This document shows, piece by piece, positions 55,869 to 64,000 of a stretch of DNA of 64,000 bases (positions are counted from its first letter, which is position 1; each line of letters begins with the position of its first letter). A program made the position numbers and the translations under genes. Source of the DNA: Luteimonas saliphila (GTDB lineage: Bacteria; Pseudomonadota; Gammaproteobacteria; Xanthomonadales; Xanthomonadaceae); assembly GCF_016774335.1 (NCBI RefSeq), contig NZ_JAETWA010000014.1:186001-250000 (forward strand). The letters are read 5' to 3'. The notes beneath the pieces are model-generated. The model worked only from the letters and a program-made list of their open reading frames with translations. It had not been told where the DNA came from and did no database searches.

Positions 55869-57283
55869 CCGCGCCTGCCCGTCGGACCCGGGACCGTTCG
55901 CGGCAGGAAGGCCGCCGCCGCCGCCGGTCCCCACGAACCCGCGGGGTATTCCTCGACGGGGGTTCGGGCCTGCTGCCAGGCCGCGCTGATGCTGTCGATC
56001 CAGCGCCACTGCGCCTCGACCTCGTCGTCGCGCACGAACAGGGTCTGGTCGCCCTTGAGCGCGTCGATCATGAGCCGTTCGTAGGCGATCCGGCGCTTGG
56101 GCGGCAGCATCGCCATGTCCAGCGACATCGGCATCAGTTCGGTGGCGCCCCATTCGGGCGCGGCCAGGCTGCCCATCAGGCCCAGTTCGATCGTCTCTTC
56201 CGGTTGCAGGCGCATGCGCAGGCGGTTGGGCGTGGCGTGCTTGCTGTCGGGACGATCGAACACCCAGTGGGTGACCGGCTTGAAGTTCACCAGCACCTCG
56301 GTGGTGCGCGAGGGCAGGCGCTTGCCTGTGACCAGCCGGAACGGCACGCCGGCCCAGCGCCAGTTGTCGATCCAGGCACGCAGGCCGACGAAGGTCTCGA
56401 CAGCGCTGTCAGCCGTAAAACCCTTCACCGCCGCGCCTTCCACCACGCCCGCGCCGTAGCGGCCACGAACGCTGTCCGCGGCGGCGTCGGCGGCGGTCAT
56501 CGGGCGCAGCGCGCGCAGCACCTTGCGCTTTTCGTCGCGCACGCTGTCGGCGTCGAGCGCCGCGGGCGGCTCCATCGCCACCAGCGCCAGCAGCTGCAGC
56601 ATGTGGTTCTGGACCATGTCGCGCAGCGCGCCGTAATCGGCGTAATAGCCTTCGCGCCCGTCGACGCCGGCGGTCTCGGCGACCAGGATGTCGACCGACT
56701 CGATGCAGCGGTTGTCCCACACCGCCTCGAGCAGGGTGTTGCCGAAGCGCAGCGCCAGCAGGTTCTGCACCGGCGCCTTGCCCAGGTAGTGGTCGATGCG
56801 GAAGATCCGCGATTCGTCCAGCGCCGACTTGAGGGTGGCGTCGATCTCGCGCGCCGACGGCAGGTCGTGGCCGATCGGCTTCTCCAGCACCAGCCGCGAC
56901 GGCGGTTCGAGCAGGCCGGCGGCCTTCAGTCCCAGGCAGGCCGACTCGAACAGGTTCGGCGGCGTCGACAGGTAGCTCACCGCCGGACGGTCGGCGTAGC
57001 GCGACAGCGTCGCGGCCATGCCCTCGATGTCGTTGAGGTTGAGCGGATGGTAGCGGATGCGGCCGAGCAGGTCGTCGAGCGCGCCGTTGCGCGCATCGCC
57101 ATCGCCGATGCGCTCGCGCAGCCAGGCGCGGAAACCGTCGTCGTCGTGCTCGGTGCGACCGATGGCGACCACGCGGAAATTTTCGGGCAGCAGCCGGTCG
57201 CGCAGCAGGTGCAGCAGCGAGGGGAAGAGGTAACGTTGTGCGAGGTCGCCAGTGGCGCCGAACAGCAGGAGTGAATCGTGCAT
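55865..57283 (-). CDS. zwf: Glucose-6-phosphate dehydrogenase
   Basis: 472 residues. The dinucleotide motif F-G-A-T-G-D-L-A is at 8-15, the E-K-P-I-G substrate motif at 134-138 and the active-site R-I-D-H-Y-L-G-K at 162-169 with its catalytic histidine. It oxidises glucose 6-phosphate to the lactone and opens the Entner-Doudoroff and pentose phosphate routes. Start 57283 lies 21 bp after the GH1 stop. Confidence 0.97.
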   Translation of the reverse strand: MHDSLLLFGATGDLAQRYLFPSLLHLLRDRLLPENFRVVAIGRTEHDDDGFRAWLRERIGDGDARNGALDDLLGRIRYHPLNLNDIEGMAATLSRYADRPAVSYLSTPPNLFESACLGLKAAGLLEPPSRLVLEKPIGHDLPSAREIDATLKSALDESRIFRIDHYLGKAPVQNLLALRFGNTLLEAVWDNRCIESVDILVAETAGVDGREGYYADYGALRDMVQNHMLQLLALVAMEPPAALDADSVRDEKRKVLRALRPMTAADAAADSVRGRYGAGVVEGAAVKGFTADSAVETFVGLRAWIDNWRWAGVPFRLVTGKRLPSRTTEVLVNFKPVTHWVFDRPDSKHATPNRLRMRLQPEETIELGLMGSLAAPEWGATELMPMSLDMAMLPPKRRIAYERLMIDALKGDQTLFVRDDEVEAQWRWIDSISAAWQQARTPVEEYPAGSWGPAAAAAFLPRTVPGPTGRRG

Positions 57284-57304
57284 GGACGCCGGGGATGGCT
57301 CTGT

Positions 57305-58678
57305 TCAGTAGGGAAGGGGATCGGACAGGCCGCGTCCGTGGCTCTCAATGATGCCAGAGTACCAGCGCGCGCTGTCCTTCGGGGTCCGCTCCTGGGTCCC
57401 GTAGTTGACGTGGATGATACCGAACCGCTTGGAATAGCCCAGCGACCACTCCAGGTTGTCGAGCAGCGACCACGCCATGTAGCCGCGGATATCCACGCCG
57501 GCGGCGATTGCGTCGTGGATCGCGGACAGATGCTTTCGAAGGTAATCAATCCGCAGCGGGTCGCGCACGCGGCTATCCTCGGCCACTGCCGGGTCGAAGA
57601 ACGCAGCCCCGTTCTCGGTGATGTAGACCGGCAGGTCGCCGTAGGTGCGCTTGAACCACAGCAGCAGGTCGGTGAGTCCCTGCGGGAATACCTCCCAGCC
57701 GGTCTCGGTATAGGTGCCCAGCGGCTGGCGCACCGCACCGGCCTCGAGCGGATAGCTGTCGTCGGCCGCGGTGACGCTGCGGGTGTAGTAGTTGATGCCG
57801 ACGAAATCCAGCGGCTGCACGATGAGCCTGAAGTCGTCCTCGGGGAAGTCCGGCCAGGCATCGCCGAAGATCTCCTTCAGTTCCGGCGGGTAGCGCCCGA
57901 GCAGCGCCGGATGCAGGTACTGCTCGTTCATGTAGGCATGGGCGCGGCGGGTGGCGGCGGCATCCTCCGGCGAATCGCTGGCCGGGTACTTCGGTTCGAT
58001 GTTCACCACCAGGCCGATCTCGTGCTTTCCCTCGGCGCGATAGGCCTGCACCGCGGCGCCATGCGCGCGCATCAGGTTGTGCGAGGCGATCGGCGCCTCG
58101 AAGCGGCTGCGATGGCCCGGGGCGAGGGCGCCGTGCAGGTAGCCGCCGTCGGTGATCACCCAGGGCTCGTTGAGCGTGACCCACTTCTTCACCCGGCCAT
58201 CCAGCGCGCGGTAGAGCACGCTGCCGTACTCTGCGAACCAGTCGGCACAGTCGCGGTTGAGCCAGCCGCCGCGGTCGTCGAGCGCGGCCGGCAGGTCCCA
58301 GTGGTAGAGCGTGAGCAGCGGCTCGATGTCGCCCTCCAGGAGTTCGTCGACCAGGCGCGAGTAGAAGTCCAGGCCGGCCTGGTTCACCCGACCGGTGCCC
58401 CCGGGCAGGATCCGCGACCACGACACGCTGAAGCGGTAGGCCTGCAGGCCCAGCTCGCGCATCAGCCGCACGTCGTCCTTCCAGCGCCGGTAGTGGTCGC
58501 AGGCGACGTCGCCGGTGTCGCCGTTGAGGGTCATGCCCGGGGTGTGCGCGAAGCGGGTCCAGATGCTCGGTCCGGCCCCGTCGGCGAGCGGCGAGCCCTC
58601 GATCTGGTGCGCGGCGGTGGCGGCGCCCCAGAGGAATCCCTTCGGGAAGCTGAAATCCTTGTCTGCGGTTGGGCTCAT
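57305..58678 (-). CDS. GH1 beta-glucosidase
   Basis: 457 residues, cytoplasmic (no signal peptide), full length for GH1. It begins F-P-K-G-F-L-W-G-A-A-T-A-A-H-Q-I-E-G. The acid/base Glu171 is in T-L-N-E-P-W and the nucleophile Glu355 in I-T-E-N-G. It would hydrolyse imported disaccharides to glucose. AGGAA precedes the ATG at 58678; upstream in-frame extension would cover the operator at 58708. It heads the operon to eda, so one promoter could drive hydrolysis, phosphorylation and Entner-Doudoroff breakdown. Confidence 0.96.
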   Translation of the reverse strand: MSPTADKDFSFPKGFLWGAATAAHQIEGSPLADGAGPSIWTRFAHTPGMTLNGDTGDVACDHYRRWKDDVRLMRELGLQAYRFSVSWSRILPGGTGRVNQAGLDFYSRLVDELLEGDIEPLLTLYHWDLPAALDDRGGWLNRDCADWFAEYGSVLYRALDGRVKKWVTLNEPWVITDGGYLHGALAPGHRSRFEAPIASHNLMRAHGAAVQAYRAEGKHEIGLVVNIEPKYPASDSPEDAAATRRAHAYMNEQYLHPALLGRYPPELKEIFGDAWPDFPEDDFRLIVQPLDFVGINYYTRSVTAADDSYPLEAGAVRQPLGTYTETGWEVFPQGLTDLLLWFKRTYGDLPVYITENGAAFFDPAVAEDSRVRDPLRIDYLRKHLSAIHDAIAAGVDIRGYMAWSLLDNLEWSLGYSKRFGIIHVNYGTQERTPKDSARWYSGIIESHGRGLSDPLPY

Positions 58679-58707
58679 TGCTGGGAATTCCTCGCGGCGG
58701 CATGGTG

Positions 58708-58721
58708 TGGAAACGATTACA
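58708..58721. promoter_or_regulatory. LacI-family operator in the GH1/ATPase divergent promoter
   Basis: TGGAAACGATTACA, an exact fit to TGNAANCGNTTNCA and one base from the GH3 site. It lies 29 bp before the GH1 start and 132 bp before the ATPase start, so it most directly controls the GH1-eda operon. Confidence 0.8.
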
Positions 58722-58853
58722 TGCCAGAATAGCGCAATCATCCGGTGCAGTGTATTCGCAGCCCGGGACCGCGGATGCACGCGATGCGCATGCATTCGTG
58801 ACGCGGTTCGCAGCGCTGCGGTGGCGCTGGAATCCGTGCGGACTGGAGGAACG

Positions 58854-59948
58854 ATGGCGCGCGTGCGGCTCGAAAACCTGCGCAAGGTCTACGACAACGG
58901 GCACGTCGGCGTCGCCGGCGCGAGCTTCGAGGTCGGCGACGGCGAGCGGCTGGTGCTGGTCGGGCCGTCGGGCTGCGGCAAGACCACCCTGCTGCGCATG
59001 CTCGCAGGCCTGGAAACCATCACCTCCGGCACCCTGCATATCGGCGAGCGCGTGGTGAACGAAGTCGCGCCGAAGGACCGCGACATCGCGATGGTGTTCC
59101 AGAGCTACGCGTTGTACCCGCACATGACTGTTGCCGAAAACCTCGGCTTCGCGCTGAAGCTGCGCGGGCTGTCGAAGAACGAGATCGCGTCGCGGGTGGG
59201 CGAGGCGGCGCGGATGCTGGAACTCGACGCCGTGCTCGCCCGGCGGCCGGCGCAGCTGTCCGGCGGCCAGCGCCAGCGGGTGGCGCTCGGGCGCGCGCTG
59301 GTGCGGCAGCCGCAGGTGTTCCTGCTCGACGAGCCGCTGTCCAACCTGGACGCGAAGCTGCGCGCGGGCATGCGGGTGGAGATCGCGCGGATGCACCAGC
59401 GGCTGGGCACGACCATGGTCTACGTCACCCACGACCAGGTCGAGGCGATGACGCTGGGCCAGCGCATCGTGGTGATGCGCGATGGGCACATCCAGCAGAT
59501 CGACACGCCGATGGCGCTGTACGAACGCCCGGCGAACCTGTTCGTCGCCACCTTCCTCGGCAGCCCGGCGATGAACGTGCTGCGGGGGCGCGCGCTGCAC
59601 GACGAGCGCTGGTCGCTCGCGCTCGCCGACGGCACGCGCGTGCCGCTGCCGGAGGATCTCCCGCTCGATGCCGGCTGGAACGGGCGCGAACTGTGCTTCG
59701 GTGTGCGTCCGGAACACCTGCAGCCAGCGGGCGAGGACGTGCGATCCGCATTCGATGCCGCGGTGGACGTGGTCGAACCGGTCGGCAGCGAGGTCTACGT
59801 CAACCTGCGGCTGGGTGAACAGGCGCTGGTCGCGCGGCTCACGCCCGGTGCCATGCCGAATCCGGGAGGCACGTTGCGGTTGCGCCTCGTACCGGGCCGC
59901 GTGCACGTGTTCGATCCGGAGAACGGTCTGGCGCTGGCGTGCGGGTGA
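58854..59948 (+). CDS. ugpC: Multi-sugar ABC transporter ATPase (UgpC/MsiK/MalK type)
   Basis: 364 residues. Walker A G-P-S-G-C-G-K-T-T is at 37-45, the signature L-S-G-G-Q-R-Q-R at 135-142 and Walker B L-L-D-E-P at 157-161. A C-terminal OB-type domain (about 245-364, G-V-R-P-E-H-L) is typical of MalK-like proteins. GGAGGA precedes the ATG at 58854. No permease is adjacent. A shared ATPase of MsiK type serving the permeases at 45014 and 45889 is the simplest reading. otsB follows after 10 bp. Confidence 0.92.
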   Translation: MARVRLENLRKVYDNGHVGVAGASFEVGDGERLVLVGPSGCGKTTLLRMLAGLETITSGTLHIGERVVNEVAPKDRDIAMVFQSYALYPHMTVAENLGFALKLRGLSKNEIASRVGEAARMLELDAVLARRPAQLSGGQRQRVALGRALVRQPQVFLLDEPLSNLDAKLRAGMRVEIARMHQRLGTTMVYVTHDQVEAMTLGQRIVVMRDGHIQQIDTPMALYERPANLFVATFLGSPAMNVLRGRALHDERWSLALADGTRVPLPEDLPLDAGWNGRELCFGVRPEHLQPAGEDVRSAFDAAVDVVEPVGSEVYVNLRLGEQALVARLTPGAMPNPGGTLRLRLVPGRVHVFDPENGLALACG

Positions 59949-59958
59949 CAAGGCCTTC

Positions 59959-60744
59959 ATGGCGCGTAGGCGCGATCCGGGCCATCATGTGGGTATGACC
60001 TACGACGGCGCCCCCATCCTGCCGCCGCCTCCACCGCTGTCCGATCAATGGGCGTTGTTCCTCGACGTCGACGGCACGCTGGTGGCATTCGCCGACCACC
60101 CCGAGCAGGTGCGCGTACCTGACGGCCTGGTCGATCGCCTGGCCCGGCTCTCGGAAGCCCTGGGCGGCGCCCTGGCGCTGGTCAGCGGCCGGCGGATCGA
60201 AACCCTCGACCGCCTTTTCGCGCCGCGGAGGTTCGCCGCGGCCGGGCTGCACGGCCTGCAACGGCGCGCAGCGGGCGAGCCGGCGCCGGCGCCCGAGACC
60301 CCGCCGATGGCGTTGCAGGCGGTGAAGATGCAGGCCAAGACCCTGCTGACGCGATATCCGCAGGCGTTGCTGGAAGACAAGGGAGAGGCGATGGCACTGC
60401 ACTGGCGGGCGATGCCCGAGGCGGCGGCCGATCTCCAGGCCTTCGCGATGCAGGCGTTGACGCGCCTGCCCGGCTACCACCTGCAGCCGGGCGACCATGT
60501 GGTGGAATTGCGGCCACGGCACGCGGACAAGGGCGCCGCGATCGAGGCGTTCCTGTCCGAGCCGCCGTTCCGGGGGCGGACCCCGGCATTCATCGGCGAC
60601 GACCTCACCGACGAGCACGGCTTCGGGATCGTCAATGCCCACGGCGGCGTCAGCGTGCTGGTGGGCGATCGCGAGGGCACGCGTGCCGGCCACCGGCTGG
60701 CGGACATCGGCGAAGTGTTCGAATGGCTGGGGGTGGCCCGGTGA
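59959..60744 (+). CDS. otsB: Trehalose-6-phosphate phosphatase
   Basis: About 261 residues of the HAD superfamily. The nucleophile motif D-V-D-G-T-L begins at Asp36 (counted from 59959); later F-I-G-D-D-L-T-D-E and L-V-S-G-R-R fit OtsB. It removes phosphate from trehalose 6-phosphate. The start is either 59959 (AAGG upstream) or 59995. Its stop overlaps the GH15 start as GTGA. Confidence 0.92.
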   Translation: MARRRDPGHHVGMTYDGAPILPPPPPLSDQWALFLDVDGTLVAFADHPEQVRVPDGLVDRLARLSEALGGALALVSGRRIETLDRLFAPRRFAAAGLHGLQRRAAGEPAPAPETPPMALQAVKMQAKTLLTRYPQALLEDKGEAMALHWRAMPEAAADLQAFAMQALTRLPGYHLQPGDHVVELRPRHADKGAAIEAFLSEPPFRGRTPAFIGDDLTDEHGFGIVNAHGGVSVLVGDREGTRAGHRLADIGEVFEWLGVAR

Positions 60745-62537
60745 GCGGCGTCGACGGCATGCCGCAATCGCTCGACCTGGGCGTGATCGGCAACGGCAGC
60801 TTCGGCGCGCTGATCGATCGCCAGGCGCGGGTGGTCTGGAGTTGCCTGCCGGCGTTCGATGGCGATCCGGCGTTCTGCGCGCTGCTGTCGCCGCGCGACA
60901 ACGAAGGCGGCGACCTGGCGGTCGAACTCGAGGACTACGAGCGCAGCGAACAGCACTACGTCACCAACACCGCGATCCTGCGCACCGTGCTGCACGACCG
61001 CCACGGCGGCGTCGTCGAAGTACTGGATCTGGCCCCGCGCTGGAAGCAGAACAGCCGCATCTACCGCCCGGTCTCGATCATCCGCCGGATCACGCCGCTC
61101 GCCGGCACGCCGCGCATCCGCGTCCGCGCGCGGCCGCTGGCCGACTGGGGCGCGCGCCTGCCCGAATCGACCTGGGGCAGCAACCACGTGCGCTGGATGC
61201 TGCCGGACTACACGCTGCGCCTGACCACCGACGTGCCGATCCGCTTCGTGCGCGAAGGCACGCCGTTCGTGCTCGGCGAGCGAGTGCACCTGGTCTTCGG
61301 CCCGGACGAGTCGCTGCTGCGCTCGCTGTCCGGATACGTCGAGGAAGCGCTCGGCCGCACCGAACACTACTGGCGCGAGTGGGTCCGCTACCTCTCGATC
61401 CCGCTGGACTGGCAGGAAGCGGTGATCCGCAGCGCGATCACGCTCAAGCTGTGCCAGTACGAGGACAGCGGCGCGATCATCGCGGCCATGACCACGTCGA
61501 TTCCGGAGGCGCCCGATACCCCGCGCAACTGGGACTACCGCTACTGCTGGCTGCGCGACGCGGCCTTCGTGGTGCGCGCGCTCAACCGGCTGGGCGCGAC
61601 CCGCAGCATGGAGGAGTTCCTGCGCTACATCTTCAACATCGCCACCCACGACGGCAGCCTGCAGCCGCTGTACGGCATCGGCTTCGAGGAGAAGCTCGAG
61701 GAACACGAGGTCGAATCCCTGGCCGGCTACCGCGGCATGGGCCCGGTGCGACGCGGCAACCTGGCATGGGTGCAGAAACAGCACGACGTCTACGGCAGCG
61801 TGGTGCTGGCCTCGACCCAGCTGTTCTTCGATCAGCGCCTGGCGCACCCGGGCGACGCCGCGGCGTTCGCACGCCTCGAGCCGCTGGGCGAACGCGCCTT
61901 CGCGCTGCACGACCAGCCAGATGCCGGGCTCTGGGAATTCCGCGGCCGTGCCGAAGTTCATACCTACACCGCGGCGATGTGCTGGGCGGCCTGCGACCGC
62001 CTGGCCAAGATCGCCGGGGCGCTCGCGCTGGAGGAGCGCGCCGCATACTGGCGGTCGCGCGCAGACACGATCCACGCCACCGTGATCGAGCGCGCATGGC
62101 GCCCGGAGGCCGACCACTTCAGCGCCTCGTTCGACAGCGACTACCTGGACGCCTCGCTGCTGCTGCTGGCGGACATCGGGTTCCTCGCGCCCGACGACCC
62201 GCGCTACGTCGCGACCGTCGACGCCATCGGCCGCGACCTGCGCCGCGGCGACGCGCTGTTCCGCTACATCGCGCCGGACGATTTCGGCGAGCCGGAGACC
62301 AGCTTCACCATCTGCACCTTCTGGTACATCGACGCCCTGGCGGCGACGGGGCGGGTGGACGAGGCGAGGGCGATGTTCGAGCGGCTGCTGGCCCGGCGCA
62401 ACCACCTCGGCCTGCTGTCGGAGGACCTCTCGTTCGAGGACGGCGAGGCCTGGGGCAACTTCCCGCAGACCTATTCGCACGTCGGCCTGATCATCGCCGC
62501 GACCCGGCTCTCGCGCAGCTGGCAGGAGGCGTCGTGA
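60741..62537 (+). CDS. GH15-family glucoamylase/trehalase-like enzyme
   Basis: 598 residues, cytoplasmic. An N-terminal beta domain is followed by the GH15 (alpha/alpha)6 domain with N-W-D-Y-R-Y-C-W-L-R-D-A (about 259-270) and E-E-L-type acids in I-G-F-E-E-K-L-E-E-H-E; the ending G-N-F-P-Q-T-Y-S-H-V-G-L is characteristic. GH15 enzymes of this subfamily have been shown to be trehalases in actinobacteria. The GTG start overlaps otsB, and the stop overlaps otsA. Its place between two trehalose synthesis genes hints at turnover of trehalose or processing of a related glucoside. Confidence 0.9.
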   Translation: MSGVDGMPQSLDLGVIGNGSFGALIDRQARVVWSCLPAFDGDPAFCALLSPRDNEGGDLAVELEDYERSEQHYVTNTAILRTVLHDRHGGVVEVLDLAPRWKQNSRIYRPVSIIRRITPLAGTPRIRVRARPLADWGARLPESTWGSNHVRWMLPDYTLRLTTDVPIRFVREGTPFVLGERVHLVFGPDESLLRSLSGYVEEALGRTEHYWREWVRYLSIPLDWQEAVIRSAITLKLCQYEDSGAIIAAMTTSIPEAPDTPRNWDYRYCWLRDAAFVVRALNRLGATRSMEEFLRYIFNIATHDGSLQPLYGIGFEEKLEEHEVESLAGYRGMGPVRRGNLAWVQKQHDVYGSVVLASTQLFFDQRLAHPGDAAAFARLEPLGERAFALHDQPDAGLWEFRGRAEVHTYTAAMCWAACDRLAKIAGALALEERAAYWRSRADTIHATVIERAWRPEADHFSASFDSDYLDASLLLLADIGFLAPDDPRYVATVDAIGRDLRRGDALFRYIAPDDFGEPETSFTICTFWYIDALAATGRVDEARAMFERLLARRNHLGLLSEDLSFEDGEAWGNFPQTYSHVGLIIAATRLSRSWQEAS

Positions 62538-63907
62538 GCCGCCTCGTGGTGGTGTCCAACCGCGTGGCGGTGCCCGGGGAGGCGCGCGCAGGCGGTCTGG
62601 CGGTCGGCCTGGAGGCGGCGCTCGGGACGCGTGGTGGCTTGTGGTTCGGCTGGAGCGGCAAGGTGGTGCGGGAGGACAGCGGCCGCCTGCACGAACAGGC
62701 GGAGGGCGAGGTGCGCTACGTCACCATGGACCTCGACCGGCCCGACCACGACGCCTACTACAACGGCTTCGCCAACCGCACGCTGTGGCCGCTGCTGCAC
62801 TCGCGCCTGGACCTGGTCGACTACGCGCGCGAGACCCGCGCCGGCTACCGTCGGGTCAACGCCCTGTTCGCAGACCGGCTGGCGCCGCTGCTGCGCGACA
62901 GCGACGAGGTCTGGATCCACGACTACCACCTGATCCCGCTGGCCGCGCTGCTGCGCGAGCGCGGCATCGGCTGCCGGATCGGCTTCTTCCTGCACGTGCC
63001 GATGCCGTCGGCGGACCTGCTGGGCGCGCTGCCCGAACACGGACGCCTGTTCGGCACGCTGTACGCCTACGACCTGGTCGGGTTCCAGACCACCCGCGAC
63101 GCCGACCGCTTCCGGACCTATGCGCGCATCTACGGCGGTGCGACAGTCACGCCCGATGGCACGGTGAAGCTGCCCGGCGGCGGCACCGTCGCGGTGGGCG
63201 CATTCCCGATCGGGATCGATGCCGCGCGCATCGCCGAGCAGTCGGCGGCGGCGGTCGGCAAGCCCGCGGTGCGCGCGCTGCGCGAGAGCCTGAGCGGGCG
63301 CCAGCTGGCGATCGGCGTCGACCGGCTGGATTATTCGAAGGGGCTGCCGGAGCGCTTCCGCGCCTTCGGCCGCTACATCGAGCGCCATCCTGCCGAACGC
63401 GGGCGCCTGACCTTCCTGCAGATCGCGCCGGTCTCGCGCGGCGACGTGGCCGAGTACCAGCACCTGCGCGATCAGCTCGAGGGCCTCGCCGGGCACATCA
63501 ACGGCACCCACGCCGAGCCGGACTGGACGCCGCTGCGCTACGTCAACCGCAACTTCGCGCATGCCACGCTCACCGGCTTCTACCGGATGGCGTCGGTGGC
63601 CCTGGTCACGCCGCTGCGCGACGGCATGAACCTGGTGGCGAAGGAATACGTGGCCGCGCAGGATCCGGAGAACCCGGGCGCGCTGGTGCTGTCGATGCTG
63701 GCCGGCGCAGCGGCGGAGCTGGATGCGGCGCTGCTGGTGAATCCCTACGACCTGGACGGCGTCGCCGATGCGATCGCGCGCGCCTCGACGATGCCATTGC
63801 AGGAGCGGCGCGAACGCTGGGAGTCGATGATGCGCCCGATCACCGGCTACGACATCCACGTCTGGTGCCGGCGCTTCCTCGAGCGGCTGGCCGAAGTGGC
63901 CGGCTGA
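62534..63907 (+). CDS. otsA: Trehalose-6-phosphate synthase
   Basis: 457-residue GT20 enzyme joining UDP-glucose and glucose 6-phosphate. Motifs are V-V-S-N-R-V at the start, I-H-D-Y-H-L near residue 135, G-V-D-R-L-D-Y-S-K-G-L near 260 and R-D-G-M-N-L-V-A-K-E-Y near 360. The GTG start overlaps the GH15 stop by 4 nt, with AGGAGG upstream. It completes the ATPase-otsB-GH15-otsA operon. Confidence 0.96.
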   Translation: MSRLVVVSNRVAVPGEARAGGLAVGLEAALGTRGGLWFGWSGKVVREDSGRLHEQAEGEVRYVTMDLDRPDHDAYYNGFANRTLWPLLHSRLDLVDYARETRAGYRRVNALFADRLAPLLRDSDEVWIHDYHLIPLAALLRERGIGCRIGFFLHVPMPSADLLGALPEHGRLFGTLYAYDLVGFQTTRDADRFRTYARIYGGATVTPDGTVKLPGGGTVAVGAFPIGIDAARIAEQSAAAVGKPAVRALRESLSGRQLAIGVDRLDYSKGLPERFRAFGRYIERHPAERGRLTFLQIAPVSRGDVAEYQHLRDQLEGLAGHINGTHAEPDWTPLRYVNRNFAHATLTGFYRMASVALVTPLRDGMNLVAKEYVAAQDPENPGALVLSMLAGAAAELDAALLVNPYDLDGVADAIARASTMPLQERRERWESMMRPITGYDIHVWCRRFLERLAEVAG

Positions 63908-64000
63908 GCGGTTCCACGACCGCGACGGGCCCCGGGGCGGCTCGTTATACTCGCCAATTCCGGATGGGCACGGGATCGGCACGATCCCAGCCCATTCAAT
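63908..64000 (+). other. Start of the next intergenic region
   Basis: 93 bp after otsA. TTATACT (from 63946) could be the -10 box of a promoter for a gene beyond the window, but no good -35 box is visible. Confidence 0.3.

Overview
The window is very GC-rich and reads as the chromosome of a Xanthomonadaceae member (Luteimonas/Lysobacter/Xanthomonas-like gammaproteobacterium). The reasons are the gene order ygfZ | sdhCDAB-sdhE-ygfX-lolC-lolD, TonB-dependent receptors paired with flavin-dependent halogenases in sugar loci, an otsB-GH15-otsA operon, and hairpin repeats typical of this group. The genus is inferred from gene content and order, not from a search.

Layout. (1) 1-7412 is a conserved housekeeping block: ygfZ (partial), succinate dehydrogenase and its assembly factor, and the lipoprotein exporter genes lolC and lolD. 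Three repeat or inverted-repeat elements sit in its gaps. (2) 7584-25748 looks like a mannoside or N-glycan utilisation island. A minus-strand operon runs TonB receptor, halogenase, orphan GH2-type C-terminal domain, AGE-family sugar isomerase, GH92 alpha-mannosidase. Nearby are cutC, a glucokinase, a PfkB fructokinase with its LacI regulator, a second GH92 gene broken by one in-frame TAA, and a glycosylasparaginase. Five copies of a palindromic operator (consensus TTTGGATCGATCCAAA) lie in front of the receptor operon, the LacI gene and the second GH92. (3) 25979-30036 is housekeeping: rluB, scpB, scpA and a YciI-like gene. (4) 30177-50545 is a beta-glucan island, probably for beta-1,2-glucan. 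It holds a GH3 beta-glucosidase, two very large paralogous (alpha/alpha)6-type enzymes of unassigned family, a LacI regulator, an Oar-like TonB receptor with its own halogenase, a GH144-type endoglucanase lipoprotein, and a sugar ABC transporter without an ATPase. (5) 51335-58678 is a minus-strand operon running beta-glucosidase GH1, zwf, glk, pgl, edd, eda, which is the complete route from cellobiose-like sugars through Entner-Doudoroff. (6) 58854-63907 is a divergent plus-strand operon: a MsiK/UgpC-type ATPase, otsB, a GH15 enzyme and otsA.

How it fits together. A second operator, TGNAANCGNTTNCA, occurs upstream of GH3, the second LacI gene, the GH144 gene and the GH1/ATPase divergent promoter. 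It ties blocks 4, 5 and 6 into one regulon: outer-membrane uptake, periplasmic cleavage, ABC import powered by the distant ATPase, catabolism, and diversion of glucose to trehalose. In the mannoside island, GH92 would release mannose, the AGE enzyme would isomerise it to fructose, and the fructokinase would phosphorylate it.

The best candidates for new biology are the paralogous large enzymes, the repeated receptor-halogenase pairs with intercistronic hairpins, the orphan GH2 domain held in an operon by ATGA overlaps at both ends, the nonsense-interrupted GH92, and several hairpin repeat families in operon gaps, one in 120-bp tandem with compensatory stem changes.
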